Positions 8,331-15,969 of a stretch of DNA of 64,000 bases are shown here, piece after piece. The translations under genes were made by a program, and so were the position numbers. The notes beneath the pieces are model-generated. The model worked only from the letters and a program-made list of their open reading frames with translations, searched no databases and was not told the origin of the DNA. Within the stretch, counting starts at the first letter, position 1. Every line of letters starts with the position of its first letter. The stretch is taken from contig NZ_FCNY02000010.1 in NCBI RefSeq assembly GCF_001544575.2, positions 62,001-126,000 on the forward strand, written 5' to 3'. Source of the DNA: Caballeronia cordobensis. GTDB lineage: Bacteria > Pseudomonadota > Gammaproteobacteria > Burkholderiales > Burkholderiaceae.

Positions 8331-8777
8331 TTAGGCCGCGTCGATTAGACGGGCGATAAGACGGGCGAGCGACCACGCATGGTCAGTCGAAAATACCTTC
8401 GCGCGGAGCAACGGCATGATCGCGTAGGTGCGATCGAGCGAGTCGCTAAGCTGCGGTCGGCTGACGAAGTCGACATGAATGAGCCAGCCCTCGCTGTTTC
8501 CGATGCACACGGAAACAGAGATTCGTTCGTATGACGACGGCTCGGGCCACGGTCTGCTGTGGCGCGCTCCGTACATGGCTTCGTTCGCGTCGTCCTGCAG
8601 GTTCGCGTGACAAAGCCACTCGGATTCGAGCTCCGTTCCGCGCACGAAGCGGCACAGATCTTGGAAGACCTGATCGACCGTTTTGCCGTCGATGTCGAGC
8701 CGCGCGACTGACTTGATATCGACTACGCCATCGGCGGCAACACCTGCGGGCCGCACATCCGTGTCTGCTAAAGACAT
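8331..8777 (-). CDS. Hypothetical protein
   Basis: 148 residues from MSLADTDVRPAG, with AGGAG 6 bases before the ATG. No domain recognised; mixed alpha/beta composition with a conserved-looking SSYERISVSVCIG / WLIHVDF core. Soluble. Two intrinsic terminators lie immediately upstream (8800-8818 and 8843-8866), so it can only be reached by read-through or processing. Confidence 0.7.
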   Translation of the reverse strand: MSLADTDVRPAGVAADGVVDIKSVARLDIDGKTVDQVFQDLCRFVRGTELESEWLCHANLQDDANEAMYGARHSRPWPEPSSYERISVSVCIGNSEGWLIHVDFVSRPQLSDSLDRTYAIMPLLRAKVFSTDHAWSLARLIARLIDAA

Positions 8778-8799
8778 AACCAACTCCTGAAAATGAAAA

Positions 8800-8818
8800 G
8801 CGCGCCCGAAGGCGCGCC
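8800..8818 (-). terminator. Intercistronic terminator directly before 8777 start
   Basis: GGCGCGCC-TTC-GGGCGCGC stem with TTTTC on the minus strand. The stem ends 22 bp before the next start codon. Confidence 0.75.
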
Positions 8819-8842
8819 AGAAAAGGGAAACGGTAAAAAAAA

Positions 8843-8866
8843 AACCGCACCTCGAAAGGTGCGGTT
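8843..8866 (-). terminator. Intercistronic terminator after 8899-9009 gene
   Basis: AACCGCACC-TTTCGA-GGTGCGGTT stem followed by at least eight T on the minus strand. Strong intrinsic terminator, in tandem with the one at 8800-8818. Confidence 0.88.
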
Positions 8867-8898
8867 TCGTCTTTGGACTCAGCTTGCGCCGTGTCGAA

Positions 8899-9009
8899 TC
8901 ACTTGCCCCAATCGCGTTCGCGATCGGCTTTGCGGCCGTTGTTGGAGGTCCAGATGAAGAAAGCCGAAATGACAATCGACATCGCCAAAACGAAGATTCC
9001 TGTGGACAT
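8899..9009 (-). CDS. Small single-pass membrane protein
   Basis: 36 residues, MSTGIFVLAMSIVISAFF then IWTSNNGRKADRERDWGK. One transmembrane helix (about residues 4-20) is followed by a charged tail, suggesting an inner-membrane miniprotein. GGAG lies 7 bases upstream of the ATG. Its start nearly coincides with the stop of the preceding gene (9012), implying translational coupling. Function unknown. Confidence 0.65.
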   Translation of the reverse strand: MSTGIFVLAMSIVISAFFIWTSNNGRKADRERDWGK

Positions 9010-9011
9010 AT

Positions 9012-9473
9012 TCATTCTCCTTCCATGCTCCAAATTCCTGCGTACCATAATAGCACTCCCGCGACAGCCAGAAATCCCGGCAGCACGAATGCGTCCCACC
9101 CCTGCCCAAGCGCGGCATGCCATGACGCGGCGGCGCCGCCAATCGACGCCGCCGAGAGCGTATGCAGATAGCGCCCGTTCTGCTGGCGCTGTTCTTTTGA
9201 CGGCACGGCTATTGAGTGGAGGATTTTCCCGAACCCGGTGCCATGTTCTACGGGCATCGAGACGCTGTACTCCCCGCTAGCAGCAGCTACCGGCAACACA
9301 TAGCCCTTGTACTGCAGACTAAACGATGGAGAACATTCCGACTGCTCCATCGTTTTCATGAGCCCCAGTACCCGGGGAGCCAAATAGACACGACCCGTGA
9401 GAGGGTCGAGGCTAGCGCGGTCCACGATGGTCGTACCGGAGCTGTACTCGCTTTTCACCTTCGCCAGCTTCAT
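9012..9473 (-). CDS. Hypothetical protein with C-terminal membrane segments
   Basis: 153 residues from MKLAKVKSEYSS. The N-terminal 100 residues are soluble in character; the C-terminus (SWHAALGQGWDAFVLPGFLAVAGVLLWYAGIW) carries one or two hydrophobic segments that would anchor it in the membrane. No family recognised. It overlaps the preceding gene by 4 bp and is followed by the small membrane protein at 8899-9009, so the two may act together. Confidence 0.65.
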   Translation of the reverse strand: MKLAKVKSEYSSGTTIVDRASLDPLTGRVYLAPRVLGLMKTMEQSECSPSFSLQYKGYVLPVAAASGEYSVSMPVEHGTGFGKILHSIAVPSKEQRQQNGRYLHTLSAASIGGAAASWHAALGQGWDAFVLPGFLAVAGVLLWYAGIWSMEGE

Positions 9474-9868
9474 CGACGACCTCCGCACTTCAAGTCAATG
9501 CCGCCAGCCAAACGCAGGCCGTCCAGCATCGCTCGATAGCCCGCGGGCGTCTCGAGTTGCGTCAGGGCGACGTGGTTCTCGCCACCGCCCGTAAGGTCGG
9601 AGCGGCCGCGCCGGGTTCTGAAGCACAGCGCGACACCAGAACCACCTTGCCGCTCGAGCACGTCGACAAACAACGTCTCTGTGCGCAACGACACCCGTAC
9701 CGCAGAACTGCCGCGACGCGTATCGGTGACGATCTCGTGCGCATGCGCCGGAAGACGCAAGTCCTGGGCGACGCGTCGCAGAACGCGCGCCGCATGACGT
9801 TGCAGAGCCGCTTTCGCGCCGGCATTGGCACTACTGCGGTCCGCATAGAACACTCGGGGAAATTTCAT
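9470..9868 (-). CDS. Hypothetical protein
   Basis: 132 residues from MKFPRVFYADRSS, with GAGG 5 bases upstream. Basic N-terminal half (RHAARVLRRVAQDLRLPAHA), then a beta-rich middle (SAVRVSLRTETLFVDVLE). No recognised domain or membrane segment. Preceded by a strong leader stem-loop (9896-9923); the 3' end overlaps the next gene by 4 bp. Confidence 0.65.
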   Translation of the reverse strand: MKFPRVFYADRSSANAGAKAALQRHAARVLRRVAQDLRLPAHAHEIVTDTRRGSSAVRVSLRTETLFVDVLERQGGSGVALCFRTRRGRSDLTGGGENHVALTQLETPAGYRAMLDGLRLAGGIDLKCGGRR

Positions 9869-9895
9869 GATTGCCTCATTGCAGACGAGGCAGGT

Positions 9896-9923
9896 CCCTC
9901 GCGGGGAGCCTGCCCCGCAAGGG
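9896..9923 (-). promoter_or_regulatory. Leader stem-loop, 9470-9868 gene
   Basis: Minus strand: CCCUUGCGGGG, loop CAGGC, UCCCCGCGAGGG; almost fully paired, ending 27 nt before the start codon. Confidence 0.65.
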
Positions 9924-10011
9924 TTGGCGCGGTTTTCACCGCGCATTCAAAAGATGCGTACTGCGATGCCCGGTTAGAGGAATCGCGCCTTGTATGCGTC
10001 GAGTGCGGGCT

Positions 10012-10257
10012 TCAAGCGTCTGAAGCTCGCGTCGCCGAACCGTCGCTGATCCGCCCAACCTCGGCGAACATATGCGGCCGCGCGCCCAACGGGTTGAACG
10101 CCGGGTGAGACACAATCGCCGCGAATTCGTCAACGTCGCCTGCTTGCGCAGCGACTTCCACCGGAAGCATCCCGTAGAAGTTTTTGCCGTTCACGTCGTT
10201 GGAAGAAGCGTCCCAGCCGCTGGTCTGGCCGTGGGTGATCAGCTGATAGTGGTTCAT
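10012..10257 (-). CDS. Hypothetical protein
   Basis: 81 residues starting MNHYQLITHGQTSGWDASS. It has a segment PVEVAAQAGDVDEFAAIVSHPAFNP that resembles a short ankyrin-like helical pair, but one copy is not enough to assign the fold. No signal peptide. Lies in the minus-strand run between the SlyB-like lipoprotein and 9470-9868. Confidence 0.55.
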   Translation of the reverse strand: MNHYQLITHGQTSGWDASSNDVNGKNFYGMLPVEVAAQAGDVDEFAAIVSHPAFNPLGARPHMFAEVGRISDGSATRASDA

Positions 10258-10295
10258 TGATGGATCATCCAGTCGGTTCGAGGCGTGGCCGCCAG

Positions 10296-10757
10296 TTAGT
10301 GGGTGATCCGGTAGCCGGACCCATTTGAGACGAGAAACACCTGCTGACCAGCAGCGAACTGCTGATCGTCGACCTGTGTAACGACCACGGTCTGACCGTT
10401 GGCGCGACGAAGGAAAACTTCGACACCGCTGTGGCGAGACATAGCGGCGCTTACGCGCTGAGCCACCAATCCGGAGACGGAGCCAGAAAGCGCGCCGGCG
10501 ATATAGCGGCCGCTACCGTTGCCGATGACTTGCGAGCCCAGGAAGGCACCTGCCGCTGCGCTGACGATCGATGCAATGCCCGACGAGCCAGAATTGCTCT
10601 CGATGGTGATCGGACGCACGCGCAGGATGGTTGCCTGCTCGAACTGGCCGATGCGTTGAACGTCGTAGCGCTGGTAGGTATCCGGCGAGCCGAAGTCCGC
10701 CGTGGCGCAGCCAGTCAGAACCGAAAGAAGCATCACGGAACAGAAAAACTTGATCAT
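10296..10757 (-). CDS. SlyB-like outer-membrane lipoprotein
   Basis: 153 residues from MIKFFCSVMLLSVLTGCATA. The lipobox LTGC places the lipidated cysteine at residue 16. The middle (about residues 58-100) is a glycine-zipper-like stretch (SIVSAAAGAFLGSQVIG, GAL SGSVSGLVAQ) typical of the 17-kDa antigen/SlyB family, and the C-terminus is beta-rich (VVVTQVDDQQFAAGQQVFLV). Probably an outer-membrane lipoprotein affecting envelope integrity. GAGG precedes the ATG by 7 bases. Leader stem-loop at 10789-10820. Confidence 0.8.
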   Translation of the reverse strand: MIKFFCSVMLLSVLTGCATADFGSPDTYQRYDVQRIGQFEQATILRVRPITIESNSGSSGIASIVSAAAGAFLGSQVIGNGSGRYIAGALSGSVSGLVAQRVSAAMSRHSGVEVFLRRANGQTVVVTQVDDQQFAAGQQVFLVSNGSGYRITH

Positions 10758-10788
10758 GGAACACCTCGATTGAATGTGAGGCAATCCA

Positions 10789-10820
10789 TTCCCGAAGGGG
10801 CTGGTTTGCCCCAAAGGGAA
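10789..10820 (-). promoter_or_regulatory. Leader stem-loop, SlyB-like gene
   Basis: Minus strand: UUCCC-UUU-GGGGC, loop AAACCA, GCCCC-UUC-GGGAA; a nested hairpin with a symmetric internal loop, 31 nt before the start codon. Confidence 0.7.
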
Positions 10821-10856
10821 GAGGAACGGGAAATACGCAGCGAAAAGCTACGTGAC

Positions 10857-10991
10857 TCAGTGGGTGACCGAGGCGATTGCCGTCGAGACGTACACAACGA
10901 CAACGAGAAACGACAGCATCTTCCAGGCTTCGGCGTCCTGCTTGGCGTACCAGGCGAGGCTGCTGAGAGCGTGTTTGAGCATGGGAAACAT
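10857..10991 (-). CDS. Small membrane protein
   Basis: 44 residues: MFPMLKHALSSLAWYAKQDA followed by a hydrophobic segment MLSFLVVVVYVSTAIASV and VTH. CAGGAG lies 6 bases before the first ATG; an internal ATG three codons on is also possible. One transmembrane helix, C-terminal. Leader stem-loop immediately upstream (11021-11045). Function unknown; the clear ribosome-binding site, leader hairpin and neighbouring genes support it as real. Confidence 0.65.
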   Translation of the reverse strand: MFPMLKHALSSLAWYAKQDAEAWKMLSFLVVVVYVSTAIASVTH

Positions 10992-11020
10992 GGGCAACTC
11001 CTGAGAAAGGTAGGAGCCGC

Positions 11021-11045
11021 CCTTGATGGGAGGCTCCCATCAAGG
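11021..11045 (-). promoter_or_regulatory. Leader stem-loop, 10857-10991 gene
   Basis: Perfect 11-bp stem CCUUGAUGGGA / UCCCAUCAAGG with loop GCC, 29 nt before the start codon on the minus strand. Confidence 0.7.
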
Positions 11046-11108
11046 AAAGATTTGGAACTGAAGAAACGGCGTCCAGCGAACTGCACTGGACGCGTCATTT
11101 ACGAAGAC

Positions 11109-11354
11109 CTACGAGGCGGTATGGCTCAGGTGATGCAGTCTGACACGACCGCTTTGCACCAGATGCCGTTCTGCTTGATGGTTGAGCGAATAGTCCCAGT
11201 CCACCATTGCCGTGCCGTCGCTCCACACCGAACGAATACGTCCGGTGTAAAGCTGCGGCGGGCTGGCCTCGACGTCCTGACCGACCACACGCTGATTCGC
11301 CATGAAACCGTTCTTGCTGGAGACTTTGACGACAGGTGCGAGATTGCGAGACAT
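11109..11354 (-). CDS. Hypothetical protein
   Basis: 81 residues from MSRNLAPVVKVSSKNGFMAN, with GGAG 7 bases upstream. The C-terminal half (LYTGRIRSVWSDGTAMVDWDY) looks like a small beta-barrel of the kind seen in short nucleic-acid-binding proteins, but I cannot name a family. First gene after the promoter at 11534-11580. Confidence 0.6.
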   Translation of the reverse strand: MSRNLAPVVKVSSKNGFMANQRVVGQDVEASPPQLYTGRIRSVWSDGTAMVDWDYSLNHQAERHLVQSGRVRLHHLSHTAS

Positions 11355-11385
11355 AGACAACTCCAAAAAGATAATGGGAGCTGTC

Positions 11386-11412
11386 TCCCGGAGGGATAGG
11401 CTCCCAACGGGA
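11386..11412 (-). promoter_or_regulatory. Leader stem-loop, 11109-11354 gene
   Basis: Minus strand: UCCC-GUU-GGGA, loop GCCUA, UCCC-UCC-GGGA; same plan as the other leader hairpins. Confidence 0.65.
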
Positions 11413-11420
11413 CGAAAAAA

Positions 11421-11440
11421 GGCGACCAACGAGGGTCGCC
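11421..11440 (-). terminator. Leader terminator / attenuator
   Basis: GGCGACC-CTCGTT-GGTCGCC followed by TTTTTT on the minus strand, located between the 11.5-kb promoter and the first gene of its operon. Confidence 0.85.
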
Positions 11441-11500
11441 AGAAGATTGCCGTCATAGACGGCTGGAGAGAAGATGGTCCTCCAGCACGCTGGAGGGGTA

Positions 11501-11580
11501 GGTCGATGCGCAAAAGCGCGGGGAATGCAGCACAGTCTACGGAGTCAATCGCGCAGTCGAAGTCGGAAAGCTCAATAAAT
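11501..11580 (-). promoter_or_regulatory. Regulon promoter and 5' hairpin, small-gene operon
   Basis: Minus strand: box ATTTATTGAGCTTTC (11566-11580), 26 bp, -10 TAGACT (11534-11539), 11 bp, then CCCC-GCGC-TTTT-GCGC-AUCGACC (11501-11524). Confidence 0.72.
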
Positions 11581-11675
11581 CGCCATGCCTTTCGCTCAAA
11601 TACGGAGCCGAACACATCGCGGTCGCGACGAATCGTCCGGAGCGGGGCCCGCAGCACGAGGCCGGGACGAAAAAA

Positions 11676-11706
11676 AAGCGCCTGCTCCATTTCTGAAGCG
11701 GCGCTT
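11676..11706 (-). terminator. Terminator upstream of 11.5-kb promoter
   Basis: AAGCGCC and GGCGCTT stem with a 17-nt loop, followed by at least eight T on the minus strand. It ends a transcript coming from about 11.77 kb or further right. Confidence 0.75.
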
Positions 11707-12500
11707 GAAAGTCCGTCGCAAATCCGAGGGCCGTCGACGAACCTGAGAGAGACACCATTCTAGCCAGCGATACCGTAGCGGATGCGTCAAAAGAACGCTA
11801 AAAACGTCGCTATTTGGAATAAACACCGTCCCAACGACGGGAAGCGAATTAAATGCGGGGCGCTCCGACCGAAGCGCAAGGTGCAAGGAGACGCTGGTGG
11901 CTGCGTAGTTCGAGGGCGAAAGAAAAGGCCATCCAGGGACGCGCCCTAGATGGCCTCAGTTTGTCGTTTTTGTATGGTCTGGTCTCTCAGCACCCTTAGT
12001 AGCGGGTATTGGCAATATAGACTGACAAATCTAAACAAACTGTTGGATACGTCACTTTCAGAAGCTGGCAGGTTGCTCAGTAAAGGCTTGCTCAATCGCA
12101 AAGCCAGTACAAGACGCCAGCCACCACGGGCACTGCAAGGCAGATCCAGTCGAAGGCTCTCAGTTTTCTCGGCCGCGTCTGCGCTCGGACTCTTGTTTCT
12201 TTCCTTCCATCTATTGTGTGCGTCCGTGTCAAGCGGACGCTGATTATATGGCGAAAAGAGTATGCACCATACCTCTTCTGGCTCGAGCAACTTTTGGCGT
12301 CGAGTATGCGCCGCGCAGTTTGGATGGGTCACAGTCCGGGACGAAATTGACCCGCGAGACGAAGCTTGACCTTGTGTGCGGCGCGCGTTTCCAGACCAGC
12401 CAATTAAGCCTACTGGCTGGCGCAGCTGTCCCCGGTTTTTCTCCGTGCGTTCGGGAAGGGAAGGTAACTGGGCGACCCTCGCGCTCGCTCTCAAAAAAAA
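11707..12500. other. About 0.8 kb without a convincing gene
   Basis: Reading frames here are short and lack ribosome-binding sites. The stretch holds a weak regulon-box match on the minus strand (11801-11815) and a GGCCATC hairpin followed by TTTTCTTTC (11927-11955, minus) that looks like a terminator. A 22-residue hydrophobic open frame occurs near 12.1 kb on the minus strand but has no start signal. Confidence 0.5.
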
Positions 12501-12532
12501 ACGCCACACTCCGGAAACCCGGAGTGTGGCGT
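12501..12532 (-). terminator. Terminator of the PRTRC operon
   Basis: ACGCCACACTCCGG stem with its complement, loop of four, followed by nine T on the minus strand. Confidence 0.9.
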
Positions 12533-12545
12533 CTGTTGCAAGAGA

Positions 12546-13628
12546 CTAGGCAAGACACAGCGATAGCTGAAAGTCCGCCGCAAAAAATGCAGGATCCGGC
12601 TCAGCGCCTGCGCGCGTGACTGGCACCTCCCACTGGAGTTGCGCATCGCTGAAGGAATCCAAACCGTACAACAGCCGGTCGGTGTCTTCGCGATTGAGCA
12701 AGTCGCCGAACGCAAAGCTGAATACAGCCGGCGCGCATGCGTCCTCAGCCACGAGGCCGAGCGTTCGTGCAAGCTCGTCAGCGCGGCGGACCTTCCACTC
12801 CTCGGTGCCTTCGGGCGAACGCGTCACGGTGATGCGCGTCGCCGAAGGGACCTGCGGGGCGTTGCTCACCGCGTCACGGAATGCTGGAATCGCCTTCTTG
12901 GCGAAGCCCGGCGCTTCCATCTCCACCGGATAGGCAACCTCCGTGACGAACGAACCGACTGCGCTGTACTGCCAGCCAGCGTGACGCCACGGAGCTGCAC
13001 CCATTGCGACCAGCACATTGTGTTGGTCGATGGAATGACACCGCACCTCGGGCATCCGCTCCATGGCCGTCTTCGTTGCCGATGGTACTGGCACCTCGAT
13101 CTGGGCTGTCCCGCAGTCGTACTCCTTGAGCACTCGCCACACGCTGAGCGGCCCGCTGTTCCCGTAGATCGAGAGCAGCAGGTCGATGTCCGTGTGCAGG
13201 GAAACGCTCAAGCTGCCACCGACCAACTCATCGATACGTGATTCAAAGCCCGCCCGGATCAACGACAGCCGAACATCGTCCAACTGCGACTCCGGTACAG
13301 CCGAGTAGCACGACGAGCCGACCGACAGATCGATTGCCCGATCCCGAAGCAGCGCGGGCTTGGCGAGTTCACGTCTCCAGCTTTCGATGTAGTTTTCGGG
13401 CCGGATTGATCCATTGCGGCTTCGGAGCATCCCGCCTTCGCAACTGGTCGCACGCGAAAAGATGCGGCGCATCACCTGCGCGTAATTGCCCAGTGCCACA
13501 GGCGACCACTGGTCAGTGTGCGGATAGACGTTTGACTCATAGCCGCGCTCGAACAACGCGTAGATCCACTCGCCGTCCGCTTTCTGCAGTGCGCCTGCGC
13601 GCTTGCCCGTCAAAATTGAAGAACCCAT
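12546..13628 (-). CDS. Unknown protein at the end of the PRTRC operon
   Basis: 360 residues from MGSSILTGKRAGALQKADGE, with GGAG 8 bases upstream. No motif recognised: soluble, mixed alpha/beta. It is cotranscribed after thiF-like, separated by a hairpin (13697-13721) and a leader stem-loop (13647-13677), and is followed by the operon terminator. It is not one of the named PRTRC proteins, so it may be a lineage-specific addition. Confidence 0.72.
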   Translation of the reverse strand: MGSSILTGKRAGALQKADGEWIYALFERGYESNVYPHTDQWSPVALGNYAQVMRRIFSRATSCEGGMLRSRNGSIRPENYIESWRRELAKPALLRDRAIDLSVGSSCYSAVPESQLDDVRLSLIRAGFESRIDELVGGSLSVSLHTDIDLLLSIYGNSGPLSVWRVLKEYDCGTAQIEVPVPSATKTAMERMPEVRCHSIDQHNVLVAMGAAPWRHAGWQYSAVGSFVTEVAYPVEMEAPGFAKKAIPAFRDAVSNAPQVPSATRITVTRSPEGTEEWKVRRADELARTLGLVAEDACAPAVFSFAFGDLLNREDTDRLLYGLDSFSDAQLQWEVPVTRAGAEPDPAFFAADFQLSLCLA

Positions 13629-13646
13629 GTCTTGCTCCATTGATGC

Positions 13647-13677
13647 GCGGAGCAGCCCCAACGGGCTGCGTACCCGC
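13647..13677 (-). promoter_or_regulatory. Leader stem-loop, 12546-13628 gene
   Basis: Minus strand: GCGG-GUAC-GCAGCCC, loop GUUG, GGGCUGC-U-CCGC. Confidence 0.6.
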
Positions 13678-13696
13678 TGAGGTATGAAAAGAAAGG

Positions 13697-13721
13697 GCCG
13701 ACCCCGTTTGTTGGGGCCGGC
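13697..13721 (-). terminator. Intercistronic terminator after thiF-like gene
   Basis: GCCGGCCCC and GGGGTCGGC stem with a 7-nt loop, then CCTTTCTTTTC on the minus strand. Confidence 0.65.
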
Positions 13722-13741
13722 GGTGACTGAACAACGATTTC

Positions 13742-14575
13742 TCAAGCAGCGAGCTTCACCTTTCGGCTTTTGCTTGCCTTTTTTACAGGCGGGCTTGGGA
13801 CTTCATATCCAAGGCGCGCCCAAGCGGCCGGGTCCAACGGAATCGGATTTGTGCGCCCCGTTGCGAGGTTCACAAACACGCCCGAGAACGGCACGGCGCC
13901 GGTCCGAAACATGGTCCACAGCAGATTGAAAGCCTGAACCGCGATGGCCTGATTGATCACTAGCGACTGCTTGCGCAGCGCTTCGGCCATCGAACAGGAC
14001 GGGGTCTCGTCTTTCGCATCGAGCTTCGCGTCGATCAGTTCCGGAAACAACTCGCCCACATGCGGCAACCGTTCAGGATGCTTCAGCGCGTAGCTCTTGC
14101 CACAGACCTGACCTATGACGACTTGGCCGCGATCCGTGTCGTTGCCGCAGTCGAGGTAATACGCCCCGGTGTGCTGGGCGGCGCCGACTATTGCGGCGCG
14201 AGCGGCACGCGTATCGACACAGCCGATCACGAGATCGACGTTGTAGAGCGGCTCGCCCGGACCGAATAGCCGGGTTTCGGCCCGCCAGTTCGTACCCATC
14301 AGTGCGTTTAGCCGATTGACGATAAGCGAGGCTTTGTACTCGCCCACGTCGTTCGGATAGAAGCCCTGCCGGCCGACGTTGGTCGGGCTGACGGTGTCGT
14401 CATCGAACACGGTGCAGTCGATGCCGCCCGGGTGGCCGAGTTCGAGCATCGCGTGATGAAGGCGCGCGAGGCTCGGGAGCACCGCACTTCCGGTGCCGCC
14501 CGCGCCTACCACGACCACGTTCCAGCTTCGCTCAAGCATCCGCGAAGGAAGTTGATGTCGGATGGTCCCGTTCAT
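13742..14575 (-). CDS. PRTRC system ThiF/E1-like protein
   Basis: 277 residues from MNGTIRHQLPSRM. The N-terminal GAGGTGS (about residues 24-30) is the nucleotide-binding loop of ThiF/MoeB/E1 proteins, followed by FDDDTVSPTNVGRQGF, where the Asp and Arg fit the ATP-binding pocket, and GCVDTRAAR. E1-like enzymes adenylate the C-terminus of a ubiquitin-like or sulfur-carrier protein. The start codon overlaps the stop of the JAMM gene by 4 bp. This pair and the ParB gene of the same operon define the PRTRC (ParB-related, ThiF-related) cassette. A Cys in PSCSMAEAL may be the catalytic or metal-binding residue, but this is a guess. Confidence 0.92.
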   Translation of the reverse strand: MNGTIRHQLPSRMLERSWNVVVVGAGGTGSAVLPSLARLHHAMLELGHPGGIDCTVFDDDTVSPTNVGRQGFYPNDVGEYKASLIVNRLNALMGTNWRAETRLFGPGEPLYNVDLVIGCVDTRAARAAIVGAAQHTGAYYLDCGNDTDRGQVVIGQVCGKSYALKHPERLPHVGELFPELIDAKLDAKDETPSCSMAEALRKQSLVINQAIAVQAFNLLWTMFRTGAVPFSGVFVNLATGRTNPIPLDPAAWARLGYEVPSPPVKKASKSRKVKLAA

Positions 14576-15228
14576 GCAACCTCCTTCAACTTGGCCGCCG
14601 CGTACCAGCTGCTCGGCACGCGCTCGACGTCTTCGAAGATGCCCTTTGCGCACAGCCGCATCGCCATGCTGGGAACTGATGACGCGCAGTTTCCAACGAC
14701 GAAGGCGAACTTCGTCTCATGCCGGTCATCCTCGTCGTCGGTCGACGAGAAAAAGGCCGGATGACCACCATGCGAATGGCAGTCGATCACGCGCAGTTCG
14801 CCCTCCAGCAGTGCCGGCCGCTCATACTTCAGCGAACCGGTGCCCTGCGACAGCACCTTCACAGGTGCCAGCCGGAACTGTTTCGTCTCCACGTTCCAGA
14901 CGATCCAGGCACCGGTCTCTAGCGGATGCGCGGCGCGTGCCATTGCGACGAACTCGCCCATGAGTTCCGGCGGCACCGGGCCACAGCGCAAAACAGTCGA
15001 TTCGACCACTCTCCCATAGGGGATCGCAGTCGGAACCGTGTAGTGTGCGACGCGGCGGACGACTGACAGCCACGGCAGATCGATTTCGATGAAGACACCG
15101 TTCTCGCCGATCAGCAGCCGCTCGCCCGCCGCCTGCATGGGCGTCACCGGCTCACGCCGGGGTACCATGACAGTAGGGAACGAGCGTTGGAGCGCCGCAT
15201 CTCCCGCATTCAAAGAACCAGCATTCAT
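14572..15228 (-). CDS. PRTRC system protein A, JAMM-motif protein
   Basis: 218 residues. The C-terminal half holds CHSHGGHPAFFSSTDDEDD (from residue 150): His151, His153, Ser161 and Asp164 fit the HxH...SxxD zinc site of JAB/JAMM isopeptidases. The N-terminal 90 residues are beta-rich and of unknown role. In E1-linked operons, JAMM proteins typically trim or remove ubiquitin-like proteins. It overlaps genes on both sides by 4 bp, indicating translational coupling with protein B and the ThiF-like gene. Confidence 0.9.
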   Translation of the reverse strand: MNAGSLNAGDAALQRSFPTVMVPRREPVTPMQAAGERLLIGENGVFIEIDLPWLSVVRRVAHYTVPTAIPYGRVVESTVLRCGPVPPELMGEFVAMARAAHPLETGAWIVWNVETKQFRLAPVKVLSQGTGSLKYERPALLEGELRVIDCHSHGGHPAFFSSTDDEDDRHETKFAFVVGNCASSVPSMAMRLCAKGIFEDVERVPSSWYAAAKLKEVA

Positions 15229-15956
15229 TTCAAATTCCCTTTTTTGCTGGCGATTAGGTCAGCGAGAGTAATGTCCATGGAGACGAGCGCTTCTTTCGGG
15301 AACTGCTCGCCGTACTTGCCGTCGAGCATCTCCTTCCAGAACGCAAACTCCCCGTATGGATGCGAAACACGTTTGTTGCCGTGGTTCGGGTGCGTGAAGG
15401 CCGATTCGAAAAATCCGCTTTCCCATCGGGCGATCGATTCGACGTCGATGCGCTTGGGCACGTGCGCCGAGCCAATGCAGATCCGCCCCCAGTCCCAGGT
15501 GTTAAAGTAAGGCGGTTCGTGCAGCTTCGATTCAGGCGTTGGCCGGCTGTCTTCCTGCAGCGCGAACACGGAAAACCCGCTCGAAGCTGCACGGAACACC
15601 AACCCCGGATGGGGGACGACAGCACTACGTCGCCCGATCTCCTGACAATCGAAGAAGACTCTTCGCATCGCCGGTCTGCACCACCACATCACCGCGTCTT
15701 GCGACACCGCCAGCACCGTCTCAGGCAAAAACTCGGCCTTCGGCGCTGCGTTCTTAGCCAGCTCACGCAGGCAATCAACAAGCGCCATGCGGTCGATCGG
15801 CCGTCCGGCACCGATCGTCGCCCGGCCGCTTTTGCCCTGCGTCACCGGATGAACCGTGCCGTAGACGGCGCTGCGGTCCTGACGGCCGTACAACAAGATG
15901 GCACTGATGGCCGCGAGTTCCTCGACGCGGTCCGAGCCGATATCAAGCCCTTTCAT
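15225..15956 (-). CDS. PRTRC system protein B
   Basis: 243 residues from MKGLDIGSDRVEELAAISAI, with GAGG 6 bases upstream. It matches the PRTRC protein B family by size, by its place between F and A, and by segments such as LYGRQDRSAVYGTVHPV and PPYFNTWDWGRICIGSAHVP. Soluble alpha/beta protein with no classical catalytic motif. A ubiquitin-conjugating-like fold has been suggested for part of this cassette, which I cannot test from sequence alone. Confidence 0.87.
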   Translation of the reverse strand: MKGLDIGSDRVEELAAISAILLYGRQDRSAVYGTVHPVTQGKSGRATIGAGRPIDRMALVDCLRELAKNAAPKAEFLPETVLAVSQDAVMWWCRPAMRRVFFDCQEIGRRSAVVPHPGLVFRAASSGFSVFALQEDSRPTPESKLHEPPYFNTWDWGRICIGSAHVPKRIDVESIARWESGFFESAFTHPNHGNKRVSHPYGEFAFWKEMLDGKYGEQFPKEALVSMDITLADLIASKKGNLK

Positions 15957-15969
15957 ACGAAACTCCTCG

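Noticed and set aside
8290..8337. Copy of the regulon box upstream of the 6711-8228 gene
   Set aside because: The box TAATAGCTTTTC is close, but no TAnnnT lies at 26-27 bp (CATTAA only) and the 5' hairpin is replaced by the leader stem-loop. Kept as a weak candidate only.
12010..12250. Hydrophobic 22-residue peptide frame, possible type I toxin
   Set aside because: No start codon with ribosome-binding site and no antisense RNA promoter seen.
11946..12509. 188-codon frame on the minus strand
   Set aside because: Composition is Arg/Ser-rich, no ribosome-binding site, and it crosses a hairpin with a T-run; looks like a chance frame.
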